Part shown: in pieces, positions 25,515 through 32,064 of the stretch
How the letters are laid out: each line of letters begins with the position of its first letter
How positions within the stretch are numbered: position 1 is the stretch's first letter
Origin: Sulfurovum sp.
GTDB taxonomy: Bacteria > Campylobacterota > Campylobacteria > Campylobacterales > Sulfurovaceae
Assembly (NCBI GenBank): GCA_030826885.1
Contig: JAUUDF010000024.1
Coordinates: 1 to 32,064 of the forward strand
Reading direction: 5' to 3'
Length of the DNA: 32,064 bases
Notes under the pieces: generated by a model
The model's input: the letters and a program-made list of their open reading frames with translations, nothing else
What the model was told of the DNA's origin: nothing
Database searches by the model: none
Position numbers and translations under genes: made by a program

Positions 25515-25907
25515 ATGAGATTTGTAAGTACAAAAGAAGCACCGGAAGCGATAGGACCCTATTCTCAGGCTGTTATCGCAAACGGACTGGTCTATACTTC
25601 AGGGCAGATTGCACTGATGCCTGACGGCACTATGGAGACACGCGGTATTGAGTATCAGACAAAACAGGTGATGAAGAACCTTTATTATGTGCTCAAAGAG
25701 GCAAAAACAGGGTTTGAGCATGTAATCAAAACGACCATCTATCTGGCAGATATGAATGATTTTGAAAAGGTCAACGAGATCTACGCACACTATTTCGGTG
25801 ACCACAAGCCTGCAAGAAGTACTGTTGCGGTCAAAACACTGCCAAAGAACGCACTCATTGAGATAGAGTGTATTGCATTTGCAGACCAGATAGTCGATTT
25901 CGGCTAA
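25515..25907 (+). CDS. ridA: RidA/YjgF family reactive-intermediate deaminase
   Basis: RidA proteins hydrolyse reactive enamines and imines that PLP enzymes release, and protect PLP enzymes from damage. The 130-residue protein has all family marks: STKEAPEAIGPYSQAVIANGLVYTSGQI, GIEYQTKQVMKNL, KTTIYLADMNDFEKVNEIYAHYF and ARSTVAVKTLPKNALIEIECIAF, including the active arginine in PARST and the glutamate in EIECIA. AAAGGA precedes the ATG. It likely forms a trimer in the cytosol. Confidence 0.95.
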   Translation: MRFVSTKEAPEAIGPYSQAVIANGLVYTSGQIALMPDGTMETRGIEYQTKQVMKNLYYVLKEAKTGFEHVIKTTIYLADMNDFEKVNEIYAHYFGDHKPARSTVAVKTLPKNALIEIECIAFADQIVDFG

Positions 25908-25945
25908 AGCGTATCAGTTTAAAAATATATTAAACATTGTTTCGA

Positions 25946-25951
25946 TATAAT
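25946..25951 (+). promoter_or_regulatory. Probable -10 box of the rplU-rpmA operon
   Basis: A perfect TATAAT lies 41 bases before the rplU ATG in an AT-rich region. No -35 box is visible. Confidence 0.5.
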
Positions 25952-25992
25952 CACGAACTTTTTTAAAATACACAGATAGTAAAGGGTTTGCA

Positions 25993-26298
25993 ATGTACGC
26001 AATCATTAAAGCAAGTGGCCAGCAATTCAAAGTGCAAGAGGGTGATATCATCTGTTTTGACAACATGGGTCTGGAGCCAAAAGCAGCAGTTGAATTCAAA
26101 GAAGTTCTTGCTGTAGACAACGGAGAACTGACAGTCGGTACGCCATTCGTAGAGGGTGCTGTTGTCAAAGGTGAGGTGATCAACGAAGGTAGAGACAAAA
26201 AAGTGATCATCTACAAAAAAAGAAGAAGAAAAGATTCAAAGCTCAAAAGAGGTTTCAGAAGAGACTATACCAGAGTTAGAATCACTAAAATCGCATAA
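25993..26298 (+). CDS. rplU: 50S ribosomal protein L21
   Basis: A 101-residue ribosomal protein binding 23S rRNA. It starts [20 protein letters not shown] and ends with the typical [23 protein letters not shown], rich in basic residues. It lies nine bases before rpmA, the conserved order in nearly all bacteria. Confidence 0.98.
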   Translation: MYAIIKASGQQFKVQEGDIICFDNMGLEPKAAVEFKEVLAVDNGELTVGTPFVEGAVVKGEVINEGRDKKVIIYKKRRRKDSKLKRGFRRDYTRVRITKIA

Positions 26299-26307
26299 GG
26301 AGATAGA

Positions 26308-26562
26308 ATGGCACACAAGAAAGGTCAAGGGTCTACCCAGAATAACCGTGATTCCATCGGACGTCGTCTCGGCGTTAAAAAGTTTGGTGGTGAGAAAGTC
26401 ATCCCAGGCAATATCATCATCAGACAAAGAGGAACAAAAGTAAAACCGGGTAACGGTGTAGGTATGGGGAAAGACCATACTATTTTTGCACTCGTTGAAG
26501 GTACAGTAAAATTCGAGAATCACAGCAGAACACAAAAACGCGTTTCTGTTATTCCTGCATAA
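26308..26562 (+). CDS. rpmA: 50S ribosomal protein L27
   Basis: The 84-residue L27 sits near the peptidyl-transferase centre. It begins [20 protein letters not shown] and contains [15 protein letters not shown] and GKDHTIFAL. The N-terminus starts directly at AHKKG, without the extra residues that are cleaved in Firmicutes. AAGGAGAT precedes the ATG. A terminator follows the stop. Confidence 0.98.
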   Translation: MAHKKGQGSTQNNRDSIGRRLGVKKFGGEKVIPGNIIIRQRGTKVKPGNGVGMGKDHTIFALVEGTVKFENHSRTQKRVSVIPA

Positions 26563-26578
26563 CACGTACATTACTTTC

Positions 26579-26614
26579 GGATGTACCTTCCGGTGCATCC
26601 CTCTTTCTATTTTA
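26579..26614 (+). terminator. Intrinsic terminator after rpmA
   Basis: GGATGTACC (26579-26587) and GGTGCATCC (26592-26600) form a nine-pair stem with one G-U type pair and a TTCC loop, followed by a T-rich stretch. It begins 17 bases after the rpmA stop and should end the ribosomal transcript before obgE. Confidence 0.75.
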
Positions 26615-26697
26615 TTTTTCCAATCTTTATTCATTTATTGTTTGATTACTGTTTGATTGACTTGTTTCTATCGGGAATAAATCATTGAAGATTTGGG

Positions 26698-26703
26698 TAT
26701 AAT
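26698..26703 (+). promoter_or_regulatory. Probable -10 box of the obgE operon
   Basis: A perfect TATAAT, 60 bases before the obgE ATG and after the rpmA terminator, so obgE has its own start of transcription. An 11-base tandem repeat (26639-26660, TGTTTGATTAC then TGTTTGATTGA) lies upstream. Confidence 0.5.
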
Positions 26704-26763
26704 TCCATCAATTATTATCTATCACTCTTTTTCACAGAAACAGAGAGGAGTTAAAGGCATACT

Positions 26764-27891
26764 ATGTTTGTAGACAGTGTAGAACTGACAATCAGTTCAG
26801 GCAAAGGCGGAGCGGGAGCAATTTCGTTCTGGACGGAAAAATTCGTTATCAAGGGCGGGCCCGATGGCGGTGACGGCGGACGCGGTGGGTCGGTCTTTTT
26901 TAAAGTGGACAACAATACCGATACCCTTTCGGGCTTAAGAGGTCGAAACCATATTAAAGCAGAGAACGGCCGGCCGGGAGAAGGGCGAAAGAAGTATGGG
27001 CGTAAAGGGAAAGATACGACGATAGTAGTTCCTCCTGGAACAACGGTAATAGATGTCGAAACAGGGGAAGAACTGCTTGACCTTGTAGAAGAGGGACAGG
27101 TCGTCAAGTTTCTTGAGGGCGGAAAAGGCGGTCTGGGAAACATGCATTTCAAGAGTGCCACCAACCAGAGGCCAACCTATGCCCAACCCGGACTCCCCGG
27201 TATTACAAAAAGAGTGCGTTTGGAGATGAAGCTCATTGCCGATGTAGGGCTGGTAGGGTACCCCAATGTCGGGAAATCGACCCTTATCTCTACACTCTCC
27301 AATGCCAGACCACAGGTGGCAAACTATGAGTTTACCACGCTTACGCCGAAACTGGGTGTCGTGCATGTGGGAGAGTATGACTCCTTTATGATGGCAGATA
27401 TTCCCGGCATTATCGAAGGGGCGAGTGACGGAAGAGGACTTGGACTGGAGTTTCTCAAGCATATCGAACGTACCAAAACACTTTTGCTTTTGATCGATGC
27501 CTCCAACTACAGAGAGATGCAGTACCAGTATGAGACACTTTTGGTGGAGCTGCAGCGCTATTCCGAGACGCTCTCGAAACGAAGACACGCCGTTGCCATT
27601 ACCAAGATTGATGCGCTTTCCCAAGATGAAGTGAACACTTTGACAGAAAAATTCCTTGCCGACATCGGCCTGAAACCCAATGATACACTCAAACAGTACA
27701 AGGCGGATATGAATTATGTCAGTTATGGGTTCAAGAGTGATTTCGGTACGACGCTGCCGCAAAAAGAGCCGCTTTTTGTACTGCCCATCTCGTCGGTAGC
27801 CCATCTGAACACGGAGGCACTGCGTTTTGCACTTGGTGATCTGGTCAAACGTGTCGAAACACAAGAGAAAGCAGACAGCGAGGAGGCATGA
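26764..27891 (+). CDS. obgE: GTPase Obg (ribosome assembly/stress GTPase)
   Basis: Obg binds the 50S subunit and couples GTP state to ribosome assembly. The 375-residue protein has the glycine-rich Obg fold (about 1-158; [30 protein letters not shown]) and a G domain with Walker [10 protein letters not shown] (165-173), switch motif [10 protein letters not shown], and ITKID for guanine recognition. [15 protein letters not shown] is the G5 region. The C-terminal OCT domain of some Obg proteins is missing or very short. The stop overlaps the proB start by one base. The ribosome-binding site (AAAGGC) is modest. Confidence 0.97.
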   Translation: MFVDSVELTISSGKGGAGAISFWTEKFVIKGGPDGGDGGRGGSVFFKVDNNTDTLSGLRGRNHIKAENGRPGEGRKKYGRKGKDTTIVVPPGTTVIDVETGEELLDLVEEGQVVKFLEGGKGGLGNMHFKSATNQRPTYAQPGLPGITKRVRLEMKLIADVGLVGYPNVGKSTLISTLSNARPQVANYEFTTLTPKLGVVHVGEYDSFMMADIPGIIEGASDGRGLGLEFLKHIERTKTLLLLIDASNYREMQYQYETLLVELQRYSETLSKRRHAVAITKIDALSQDEVNTLTEKFLADIGLKPNDTLKQYKADMNYVSYGFKSDFGTTLPQKEPLFVLPISSVAHLNTEALRFALGDLVKRVETQEKADSEEA

Positions 27892-28667
27892 TGCGTTTGG
27901 TTATTAAAGTCGGTTCCCATGTCCTTACAGAGAACGGCACGGTAGCAAAAGAGCGAATGTTGGCACTGGTTGCACTGGTGGCAGAGTTGAAAGAGGCGGG
28001 ACATGAAGTGATTCTTGTAAGTTCCGGTGCGGTCGCGGCAGGCTATTCCCAGCTTAAACTCGATAAACGTTCCGTAGCCAACAGGCAGGCACTTGCTGCC
28101 ATAGGGCAGCCGCTACTGTTGAAGATGTATCAGGAAAAATTTGCACGCTTTGGCATACTTTGCTCCCAGATACTGCTGAGTGCCGATGTATTTGACTCAC
28201 GCAGAGCCACTGCCCATGCGAAAGAAGCGGTAGATACACTGCTTGAAAACAGTGTGGTACCGATTATCAACGAGAACGATACCGTCAGTATCGAAGAGCT
28301 TGTATTTGGCGACAACGATCGTCTCTCTGCCCATGTGACACACTATTTTGATGCATCGCTACTGGTGATACTCTCTGACATAGACGCCCTGTACGACAAG
28401 GACCCCAACTGTTATGAAGATGCGACAGTACGCAAGGTGGTTACCCAGATAAGCGAGGAAGAGCTCTGTGCCGAACACACGCCAAACAACGAGTTTGCCA
28501 CGGGCGGCATCGTTACCAAGCTTCAGTCTGCAGATTTTCTGATGTGTCACGGCAGAGAGATGTTTCTTGCCAGCGGATTTGACCTGGGTGATGTGCGCTC
28601 GTTCCTCCTTGCTGGGGAACACAGAGGAGGAACACTCTTTACCGCGAAAGGCAGGGAAACGGAGTGA
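27891..28667 (+). CDS. proB: Glutamate 5-kinase, short form
   Basis: ProB phosphorylates glutamate to start proline synthesis. The 258-residue protein is the amino-acid kinase domain alone, without the C-terminal PUA domain of E. coli ProB (~367). It shows [10 protein letters not shown] at the start, [33 protein letters not shown] (Asp and Asn of the active site) and [13 protein letters not shown]. The [14 protein letters not shown] segment is the ATP-binding end. I chose the second of two ATGs because AGGAGG lies four bases before it and one base from the first. Neighbouring Campylobacterota have similar short forms, as I recall. It overlaps fmt by four bases. Confidence 0.92.
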   Translation: MRLVIKVGSHVLTENGTVAKERMLALVALVAELKEAGHEVILVSSGAVAAGYSQLKLDKRSVANRQALAAIGQPLLLKMYQEKFARFGILCSQILLSADVFDSRRATAHAKEAVDTLLENSVVPIINENDTVSIEELVFGDNDRLSAHVTHYFDASLLVILSDIDALYDKDPNCYEDATVRKVVTQISEEELCAEHTPNNEFATGGIVTKLQSADFLMCHGREMFLASGFDLGDVRSFLLAGEHRGGTLFTAKGRETE

Positions 28668-29575
28668 AAAAGATTGTCTATATGGGAACGCCCCACTATG
28701 CCGAAGCGATACTCTCAACACTGATCGATGCAGAAGATATGGATGTGACACTTGTCTTGACACAGCCTGACCGTCCGGTAGGACGCAAGAAGGTCATGAC
28801 ACCGCCACCGGTGAAGATACGTGCACAGGAGTATGGTATTGCAGTACTGCAACCGCAGAGGTTGAGTGAGCCGGGCATTGAAGAGGCAATCAGAGCCGAG
28901 GCACCTGATTTTATTGTGGTTGCCGCTTTTGGCCAACTGCTGCCCAAAACGATTCTTGATATCGCACTGTGTATCAATCTGCATGCCTCATTGCTGCCAC
29001 AGTATCGTGGTGCATCGCCGGTACAGCAGTCTCTACTCAACGGTGACAAGGTAACCGGAGTAACCTCCATGCTGATGGAAGAGGGACTCGATACCGGACC
29101 GATACTCGAAACAAAATCTTTTGAGATACCGAATGATATGCGTCTGTATGCCTTGATGGCACAGCTGACCAAAGATGCCTGCGAGGTGACTCTTTCTACC
29201 CTTCGCAATTTTGCGAACATTACACCGAAGCCCCAGGATGAGAGCAAAGCCTCTTTATGCAAAAAAATCAAAAAAAGTGACGGTGAGGTCGATTTTTCCG
29301 ATGCTAAAGAGGTGTATAACAAATACCGTGCATTTGAGGGATGGCCGGGAATATTCTCTGCCAACGGAACGAAGTTCGACAACATTTCACTTGTCGATAC
29401 CGATACGCAGCATACGCCGTTTGAGATACTGGCATTTGAAGGTGATGATGTCATAGTCGGCTGTGGTAGGGGAAGCCTGAAGATAGGTACGCTTCAGCCT
29501 GTTTCCAAGAAACCGATGAGTGCCAAAGCCTACTGTGTCGGACGGGGACTGAAAGTCGGAGAGTGCCTACTATGA
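28664..29575 (+). CDS. fmt: Methionyl-tRNA formyltransferase
   Basis: Fmt formylates initiator Met-tRNA with 10-formyl-tetrahydrofolate. The 303-residue protein starts at a GTG inside the proB stop (GTGA). It shows the N-terminal [11 protein letters not shown], the catalytic Asn-His-Asp region [18 protein letters not shown] and [11 protein letters not shown], and the C-terminal beta-barrel that binds tRNA ([14 protein letters not shown]). The length is near normal (~310). Confidence 0.96.
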   Translation: MKKIVYMGTPHYAEAILSTLIDAEDMDVTLVLTQPDRPVGRKKVMTPPPVKIRAQEYGIAVLQPQRLSEPGIEEAIRAEAPDFIVVAAFGQLLPKTILDIALCINLHASLLPQYRGASPVQQSLLNGDKVTGVTSMLMEEGLDTGPILETKSFEIPNDMRLYALMAQLTKDACEVTLSTLRNFANITPKPQDESKASLCKKIKKSDGEVDFSDAKEVYNKYRAFEGWPGIFSANGTKFDNISLVDTDTQHTPFEILAFEGDDVIVGCGRGSLKIGTLQPVSKKPMSAKAYCVGRGLKVGECLL

Positions 29576-30246
29576 TTGATAAGGCATGCAGCCTTGAGCG
29601 TGCCGGTATATTTGAGATTGCCGTTTTCGACCGTCTGCCCTCTACACAGCACTATCTTCTCGATGCGCTTGCAAAAGAAAAGCTCAAAGCTCCGGTGGCG
29701 GTACTTGCCAATATGCAGTATGCCGGCATAGGCAGCAGAGAGAACAGCTGGGAGGGAGAAGAAGGGAATTTTTTCGCTTCCCTCGCGGTTGAACATGCAC
29801 GGTTGCCTGAGGACCTTCCTCTTCCGTCCGCATCGATCTATTTCTCTTTTCTGATGAAGAAAGCATTGTTGGATTTCAGTGACAAAGTATGGTTAAAATG
29901 GCCCAATGATCTCTATGTAGAAAAAGAGAAGGTCGGTGGAACGATCACGAAAATTTCGGGCGACACCATGGTATGCGGTATGGGAATAAATCTTCGGCAT
30001 ACACGTGGTGGTTACCGGGGGATCGGATTGGAAATCACTGCACTTTCCCTTCTGAAACACTATCTTGATCTACTTGGAGAATTTCCGACATGGAAGCAGG
30101 TTTTTAGTGAGTATCGGGTAGAATTTGAACTTAGCAGAGGGTTTTCGGTGCATGTTGAAAATGAGAAAAAGAGCCTTCGTTACGCCCAGTTGTGTGATGA
30201 CGGTTCATTAATGATAGACGGGAAGAGGATATACAGTTTACGATGA
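29572..30246 (+). CDS. birA: Biotin--[acetyl-CoA carboxylase] ligase, short form
   Basis: BirA attaches biotin to the carboxyl-carrier protein. The 225-residue protein is the catalytic domain without the N-terminal DNA-binding domain of E. coli BirA, so it should not regulate biotin genes. FDRLPSTQHYLLDAL opens the domain. AGIGSRENSW takes the place of the GRGRRGR loop, KWPNDLY and KVGGTITKISG follow, and GMGINL is present. The loop retains only part of the usual glycine/arginine pattern. I chose the ATG at 29572, which overlaps the fmt stop, because GGAGAG lies eight bases upstream. It overlaps parA by four bases. Confidence 0.9.
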   Translation: MIDKACSLERAGIFEIAVFDRLPSTQHYLLDALAKEKLKAPVAVLANMQYAGIGSRENSWEGEEGNFFASLAVEHARLPEDLPLPSASIYFSFLMKKALLDFSDKVWLKWPNDLYVEKEKVGGTITKISGDTMVCGMGINLRHTRGGYRGIGLEITALSLLKHYLDLLGEFPTWKQVFSEYRVEFELSRGFSVHVENEKKSLRYAQLCDDGSLMIDGKRIYSLR

Positions 30247-31031
30247 GCGAAGTGATCAGTATTGCCAACCAGAAGGGTGGCGTAGGAAAAACAACGACAG
30301 CGGTCAATTTGGCAGCGTCACTGGCTGAAAAGGGCAAAAAGGTACTGCTTCTCGATATCGACCCGCAGTCCAATGCCACAACCAGTCTCGGCTTTAGCAG
30401 AAACGACTATGAGTACAACATTTACCATGTACTTATCGGAAGCAAGAAGCTTTCGGAAGTGGTATTGAAGACACAGATAAAAAGACTCGATCTTGCACCG
30501 TCGAACATCGGACTGGTAGGTATTGAGAAAGAGTTTTACAACCCAAAGAAGAAAAACCGGGAGCTGGTACTCAAAGAGAAAATCAAAGAGGTCTCCAAAA
30601 AGTACGATTTTGTCATTATCGATTCACCTCCGGCACTCGGACCTATCACCATCAATGCACTCAGTGCTTCTGACTCGGTGATTATTCCCATTCAGTGCGA
30701 GTTCTTTGCGCTTGAAGGATTGGCGCAGCTGCTCAATACTGTCAGCTTGCTGAAGAAGACGATCAACCCGAAACTCAAGATCAGAGGATTTTTGCCGACG
30801 ATGTACTCGAAGCAGAACAACCTCTCCAAACAGGTATTGGCAGACCTTTCCCACCACTTCAAGGGCAAGCTCTTTCATAAAAAGAAAAACTCCAAGGAGT
30901 GCATTGTCGTACCCAGAAATGTTAAGATCGCGGAGAGTCCGAGTTTTGGAAAGCCGGTCACTGCGTATGCAACAACCTCAAAAGGCTCAGTGGCATACAG
31001 GGATCTTGCCGCAGTGATTGCAAGAGGTTAA
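30243..31031 (+). CDS. parA: Chromosome-partitioning ATPase ParA/Soj
   Basis: ParA is a deviant Walker-A ATPase that binds DNA non-specifically and moves ParB-bound origins. The 262-residue protein begins ISIANQKGGVGKTTTAVNLA (Walker A, residues 11-18), with LLLDIDPQSNAT, IIDSPPALG (Walker B) and IPIQCEFFALEG following. It lacks the N-terminal helix-turn-helix of plasmid ParA proteins, so it is of chromosomal type. It starts on the birA stop as ATGA and lies one base before parB. Confidence 0.97.
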   Translation: MSEVISIANQKGGVGKTTTAVNLAASLAEKGKKVLLLDIDPQSNATTSLGFSRNDYEYNIYHVLIGSKKLSEVVLKTQIKRLDLAPSNIGLVGIEKEFYNPKKKNRELVLKEKIKEVSKKYDFVIIDSPPALGPITINALSASDSVIIPIQCEFFALEGLAQLLNTVSLLKKTINPKLKIRGFLPTMYSKQNNLSKQVLADLSHHFKGKLFHKKKNSKECIVVPRNVKIAESPSFGKPVTAYATTSKGSVAYRDLAAVIARG

Positions 31032-31032
31032 T

Positions 31033-31902
31033 ATGGCATTGGGACGCGGACTGGGAGATATTCTCTCCGAAGTGGAAGAAGCGTATGAAAAGGACCTCGG
31101 GAGTATAGACAGTTTTGAACTCGAAGCACAGGGTGCGAGGGTTGAAGAACTGCCTGTCGAGAAGATCACCCCGAATCCCTATCAGCCAAGGAAGCATTTC
31201 GATGAGAAAGCGCTTAAGGAGCTGAGTGCATCTATTCGCGAACATGGGTTGCTGCAGCCGATCGTCGTAATCGAAAAAGCAGACGGCTATCTGCTGGTTG
31301 CAGGCGAACGCCGTCTGCGTGCGCACAAGATAGCAAAGATAGACAAGGTCAAGGCGATCATCGCCAATGTGGACATTGACGAGTTTCGTCTTCGTGAACT
31401 GGCACTTATCGAGAATATTCAACGTGAGAACCTCAATGCCATTGAACTTGCAAACTCCTATGCGGAACTGATAGAAGTGCATAACATTACCCATGACGAA
31501 CTCTCACGTATCGTGCATAAAAGCCGTTCACAGATTACCAATACCATGCGTCTTCTCTCCCTAAGCACGTATGCCAAGCAGCAGCTTGTCGAAGGAAAGA
31601 TAAGCCAGGGGCATGCGAAAGTACTGGTAGGACTGGATGAGAAACGCCAGAAGGTCATCATCGATTCAATCATCGGGCAGAAACTGAGTGTACGAGATGT
31701 AGAGAAAATGGTCAAGAACAGCAAAGATGGGTCTATTCCTGCCAAAGCAGCCGCAAAACCTGCCTCAATCCTTGCCGATATTGCCGAAGAGATCGATGCC
31801 AATCTGCCCTTCAAACACAAAATAAAATCCAAAAGTGTGGAGATATTTTTCGAAAATACACACGAAGTCGAAAACTTCCTTTCCTTCCTCAAAAATCGCT
31901 AA
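31033..31902 (+). CDS. parB: Chromosome-partitioning protein ParB/Spo0J
   Basis: ParB binds parS sites and spreads as a CTP-dependent clamp. The 289-residue protein has ITPNPYQPRKHFDEKAL, LSASIREHGLLQPIVV, the arginine patch GERRLRAHKIA, ENIQRENLNAIE, and a helix-turn-helix (THDELSRIVHKSRSQITNTMRLL), then a C-terminal dimerisation part. I chose the ATG at 31033, after AAGAGG, rather than an upstream TTG inside parA. No parS site was seen nearby, which is usual for a locus where parS may lie elsewhere. Confidence 0.96.
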   Translation: MALGRGLGDILSEVEEAYEKDLGSIDSFELEAQGARVEELPVEKITPNPYQPRKHFDEKALKELSASIREHGLLQPIVVIEKADGYLLVAGERRLRAHKIAKIDKVKAIIANVDIDEFRLRELALIENIQRENLNAIELANSYAELIEVHNITHDELSRIVHKSRSQITNTMRLLSLSTYAKQQLVEGKISQGHAKVLVGLDEKRQKVIIDSIIGQKLSVRDVEKMVKNSKDGSIPAKAAAKPASILADIAEEIDANLPFKHKIKSKSVEIFFENTHEVENFLSFLKNR

Positions 31903-31964
31903 AAATTAATCGTTATCTCATCTATAAGATGCTAATATATTGCGAAATTACAAGAGGAGTTTGA

Positions 31965-32064
31965 ATGCTTGACATACATTTACCGTTAATGATTGTATCG
32001 ATCGCCAGTGTTGTTTTACCTGTCTGTCTGTCACCAATGATAAGTTCTCTCTGTCCACGTCCGA
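31965..32064 (+). CDS. Partial gene start, probably ATP synthase F0 subunit b' (atpF')
   Basis: An ATG with AGAGGAG five bases upstream opens a frame that runs off the window after 33 codons. The start [11 protein letters not shown] and its place directly after parB match the b' subunit gene at the head of the ATP synthase operon in Campylobacterota, as I remember the order. However, the residues after about 17 ([16 protein letters not shown]) do not look like the expected LN..LY.PLL segment. The assignment is tentative. A TAATAT stretch at about 31933 may be a -10. Confidence 0.4.
   Translation, partial: MLDIHLPLMIVSIASVVLPVCLSPMISSLCPRP

Noticed and set aside
30243-32064. parS site near parAB
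   Set aside because: I looked for a TGTTTCACGTGAAACA-like 16-mer. CACGTG occurs only in contexts such as 9953-9960 in fba without the flanking bases, so no parS is supported here.

Overview
The window reads as chromosomal DNA of a Campylobacterota (Epsilonproteobacteria) bacterium, probably a Sulfurovum/Sulfurimonas-like one. I base this on protein content and, from memory, on two gene orders shared with Campylobacter jejuni: nth-peb4-fba (7-10 kb) and rplU-rpmA-obg-proB-fmt-birA-parA-parB-atpF' (26-32 kb). No database search was possible, so the genus is an inference. Coding density is high, many neighbours overlap by 1-4 bases, and there is no phage, transposase, rRNA or CRISPR array.

Layout. 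1-4.3 kb: the tail of an unknown gene, an ABC-F ATPase, a lone trpB with a good promoter, a DUF1653 protein, a palindromic repeat and a coupled pair of small cysteine-bearing genes. 4.3-4.5 kb: a non-coding stretch of hairpins and heptanucleotide repeats. 4.5-12.96 kb: a PepD-type dipeptidase, polyphosphate kinase 2, nth (convergent), the periplasmic chaperone/PPIase peb4, an unusual duplicated relative of it, class II aldolase, a PLP-dependent desulfhydrase/deaminase-like enzyme carrying heptamer repeats, and hisD. 12.96-14.4 kb: an AT-rich orphan, a Lys-Asp-Leu tRNA operon with a consensus sigma-70 promoter, and pncC. 14.4-20.1 kb: ileS, a 41-codon membrane microprotein gene, gatA and guaB. 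20.2-25.1 kb: a bactofilin, metY, metX, xseB, a nitrilase-fold protein without its catalytic Lys and Cys, and a ThiF/MoeB-like protein. 25.1-32 kb: a lipoprotein, a RidA-like protein, then the conserved ribosomal protein/GTPase/parAB block leading into what is probably the ATP synthase operon.

Together the genes cover translation (ileS, gatA, fmt, rplU, rpmA, tRNAs), amino-acid synthesis (trpB, hisD, metX/metY, proB), central carbon and phosphate metabolism (fba, ppk2), GMP synthesis (guaB), DNA repair (nth, xseB), envelope protein folding (peb4 and its neighbour) and chromosome segregation (parAB). metX and metY form a direct route from homoserine to homocysteine.

The most unusual items are: (1) a signal-peptide protein between peb4 and fba built of two tandem copies of a Peb4/SurA-like helical module with no isomerase domain; (2) a nitrilase homologue lacking two of its three catalytic residues, overlapping a ThiF-like gene that lacks the zinc cysteines; (3) several families of short dispersed repeats, namely heptanucleotide arrays (one inside a coding sequence, one supplying its stop codon) and degenerate palindromes of form GGTNYGT...ACGTACC. 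I found no multi-gene system that I would call a new defence or biosynthetic system.
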